Source of the DNA: Pseudomonas sp. Q11
Lineage (GTDB): Bacteria; Pseudomonadota; Gammaproteobacteria; Pseudomonadales; Pseudomonadaceae
Assembly: GCF_024494355.1 (NCBI RefSeq)
Contig: NZ_JAKNQY010000001.1
Location: 186,001 to 250,000 of the forward strand
Length of the DNA: 64,000 nt
Direction of reading: 5' to 3'
Shown here: positions 62,360 to 64,000 of the stretch, piece by piece
Numbering within the stretch: the stretch's first letter is position 1
How the letters are laid out: each line of letters starts with the position of its first letter
Program-made: the position numbers and the translations under genes
The notes under the pieces: generated by a model
The model's input: only the letters and a program-made list of their open reading frames with translations
What the model was told of the DNA's origin: nothing
The model's database searches: none

Positions 62360-63364
62360 TCAGACTGCCCCACCGACCATCCGGGCCAGCTCCACGGTAC
62401 GGTTGGCATAGCCCCATTCATTGTCGTACCAGGCGTAGAGTTTGACCTGGGTGTCATTGATGACCATGGTCGACAGCGCATCAATGATCGACGAGCGCGG
62501 GTCGGTTCGGTAATCGATGGACACCAATGGGCGCTCCTCAAAACCGAGGATGTCTTTGAGTTCGTTCTCGGAAGCGTCCTTGAGGAACTGATTCACCTCT
62601 TCGACGGTAGTGGCTCGCTCGACTTCGAAGACGCAATCGGTCAGCGAAGCGTTGGCCAGTGGCACGCGCACGGCGTGACCATTCAGGCGCCCGCGCAGCT
62701 CCGGGAAAATTTCCGCGATGGCCGTGGCCGAGCCGGTGCTGGTGGGAATCAGGCTCATGCCCGAAGCCCGCGCACGGCGCAGGTCCTTGTGGGGTTGATC
62801 GAGGATGCTCTGGGTGTTGGTCAAGTCGTGAATGGTCGTGATCGAACCGTGGCGAATGCCGAGCTTCTCGTGAATGACTTTCACCACCGGCGCCAGGCAG
62901 TTGGTGGTGCACGAAGCGGCGGTGACGATAGGATGCTCAGCCGGTTTGAACAGCTGATGATTGACGCCCATGACGACGTTCAATGCGCCCTTCTCCTTCA
63001 CCGGAGCGCTGACCACCACACGCTTCACGCCCTGGTCGAGATAGCCCTGAAGCACGGCTACCGTCTTCATTTTTCCGCTGGCTTCGATTACCAGATCACA
63101 GCCCGACCAATCTGTATCGGCAATTGCTTTATTGGCCGTGACCTTGATCCGCTTGCCGTCGATGACGATGTTGTCGCCCTCGGAGCCAGCGTCTGCATTC
63201 CAGCGACCATGCACCGAATCGAAGTTCAACAGATGCGCATGGGTCGCGGCGTCACCCGCCGGGTCGTTGATCTGCACGAATTCGAACTCTGGCCAGCGCC
63301 AGGCGGCCCGCAATGCCAGGCGACCGATGCGTCCAAAACCGTTGATGCCCACTTTGATCGTCAT
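62360..63364 (-). CDS. ArsJ-associated glyceraldehyde-3-phosphate dehydrogenase
   Basis: The 334-residue NAD enzyme has [15 protein letters not shown] (7-21), catalytic C152 (AASCTTNC) and H179, and [14 protein letters not shown] near the end. In arsenic operons this GAPDH uses arsenate in place of phosphate to form 1-arseno-3-phosphoglycerate. It shows the ars-operon variant features, such as [20 protein letters not shown], and lies between arsH and arsJ. It is probably not the glycolytic GAPDH. Confidence 0.92.
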   Translation of the reverse strand: MTIKVGINGFGRIGRLALRAAWRWPEFEFVQINDPAGDAATHAHLLNFDSVHGRWNADAGSEGDNIVIDGKRIKVTANKAIADTDWSGCDLVIEASGKMKTVAVLQGYLDQGVKRVVVSAPVKEKGALNVVMGVNHQLFKPAEHPIVTAASCTTNCLAPVVKVIHEKLGIRHGSITTIHDLTNTQSILDQPHKDLRRARASGMSLIPTSTGSATAIAEIFPELRGRLNGHAVRVPLANASLTDCVFEVERATTVEEVNQFLKDASENELKDILGFEERPLVSIDYRTDPRSSIIDALSTMVINDTQVKLYAWYDNEWGYANRTVELARMVGGAV

Positions 63365-63431
63365 GTTGTTGTGCTCTGTGGCTGGTGTCTGTGGAGTTCG
63401 ATTGCCGGTCGAACCAGGCGATGGGCTTGAC

Positions 63432-64000
63432 TCAGATGGAGCGCTGATTGACCCGTTTCATCAATTCCTGCGCCGACTCCTTGCGCTCGGAATAGCGGTC
63501 GACCAGATAGTCCTGGCGGTCGCGAAGCAACAGCGTGAACTTCACCAATTCCTCCATCACATCCACCACGCGGTCATAGAACGGCGAAGGCTTCATCCGT
63601 CCGTTGTCGTCAAACTCCATATAGGCCTTCGGCACGGAGGATTGGTTGGGAATGGTGAACATGCGCATCCAGCGTCCCAGCACCCGCAGTTGATTGACCA
63701 CATTGAACGACTGCGAGCCACCGCACACTTGCATGACAGCGAGGGTTTTGCCCTGGGTCGGGCGTACCGCGCCCATGGCCAGCGGCACCCAATCAATCTG
63801 CGCCTTGAACACCGCGCTCATGGACCCGTGGCGTTCCGGCGAGCACCAGACCTGGCCTTCGGACCACTGCATCAGCTCACGCAGTTCCTGAACCTGGGGA
63901 TGATCGACCGGCGCGTCATCCGGCAGCGGCAGACCTGACGGATTGAAAATCCGCGCTTCGGCGCCAAAGTGCTCCAACAGCCGGGCGGCCTCCTCTACCA
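63432..64000 (-). CDS. arsH: ArsH, NADPH-dependent FMN reductase, 5' end outside window
   Basis: The frame is open to the window edge, so the N-terminal ~45-55 residues are missing. The remaining flavodoxin-like protein has the ArsH blocks [56 protein letters not shown] and [30 protein letters not shown]. ArsH oxidises trivalent methyl- and aryl-arsenicals. The 67-base gap to the GAPDH gene suggests one operon; arsR/arsC/arsB would be expected beyond 64000. Confidence 0.93.
   Translation of the reverse strand, partial: VEEAARLLEHFGAEARIFNPSGLPLPDDAPVDHPQVQELRELMQWSEGQVWCSPERHGSMSAVFKAQIDWVPLAMGAVRPTQGKTLAVMQVCGGSQSFNVVNQLRVLGRWMRMFTIPNQSSVPKAYMEFDDNGRMKPSPFYDRVVDVMEELVKFTLLLRDRQDYLVDRYSERKESAQELMKRVNQRSI

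Noticed and set aside
62360..63364. Glycolytic gapA
   Set aside because: Position between arsH and arsJ and the characteristic sequence variants indicate the arsenate-dedicated paralogue.

Overview
The window is GC-rich, densely packed gamma-proteobacterial DNA that reads as Pseudomonas, most likely the P. fluorescens group. The evidence is a seven-subunit-type pha/sha cation antiporter with a fused AB subunit, an fds formate dehydrogenase, an S-type pyocin remnant, an OprD porin, a Cif-type epoxide hydrolase, and two families of Pseudomonas REP/REPIN repeats. The species is inference. I see no rRNA, tRNA, CRISPR array or intact mobile element.

Layout. 1-2.8 kb: end of a DMT exporter, REP repeats and a decayed, toxin-less pyocin. 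3.0-9.1 kb: complete phaAB-C-D-E-F-G operon with overlapping genes. 9.4-9.9 kb: PixA/AidA-type protein. 10.0-15.2 kb: fdsGBAD NAD-dependent formate dehydrogenase (minus strand). 15.6-19.9 kb: nucleotidyltransferase, IS21 IstB scrap, cif plus MFS pump with a divergent TetR regulator and operators, and a deleted TetR gene. 21.2-26.4 kb: OprD porin, an exported argininosuccinate-lyase-like enzyme, a divergent-sequence dicarboxylate symporter and a LysR regulator. 26.5-34.7 kb: assorted metabolic and regulatory genes, a subtilase with an unusual triad, and several decayed genes. 34.9-45.4 kb: a flavin/iron-sulfur oxidoreductase, several two-component proteins, an MgtC-like membrane protein and an Anr-box-linked stress protein. 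45.4-48.7 kb: P-type ATPase and UspA.

48.8-54.7 kb is a sulfide/sulfane-sulfur module: a FisR-like sigma-54 activator with the Cys-x10-Cys-x6-Cys sensor spacing, a divergent sigma-54 promoter, persulfide dioxygenase, a rhodanese/phosphatase-like-domain fusion to sulfide:quinone oxidoreductase, a TauE-type exporter and split YeeE/YedE permeases.

54.8-61.1 kb is the best candidate for an undescribed system. It is one seven-gene minus-strand operon encoding a 'thermostable hemolysin' acyltransferase-like protein, an AMP-forming ligase, a heme-oxygenase-like diiron enzyme with a full ligand set, a short-chain dehydrogenase (frameshifted here), a secreted TPR protein and its own two-component system. 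It looks like a small-molecule pathway. The second candidate is the periplasmic lyase locus at 21-26 kb. The window ends in an arsenic operon (arsJ, its GAPDH partner, and the start-truncated arsH).
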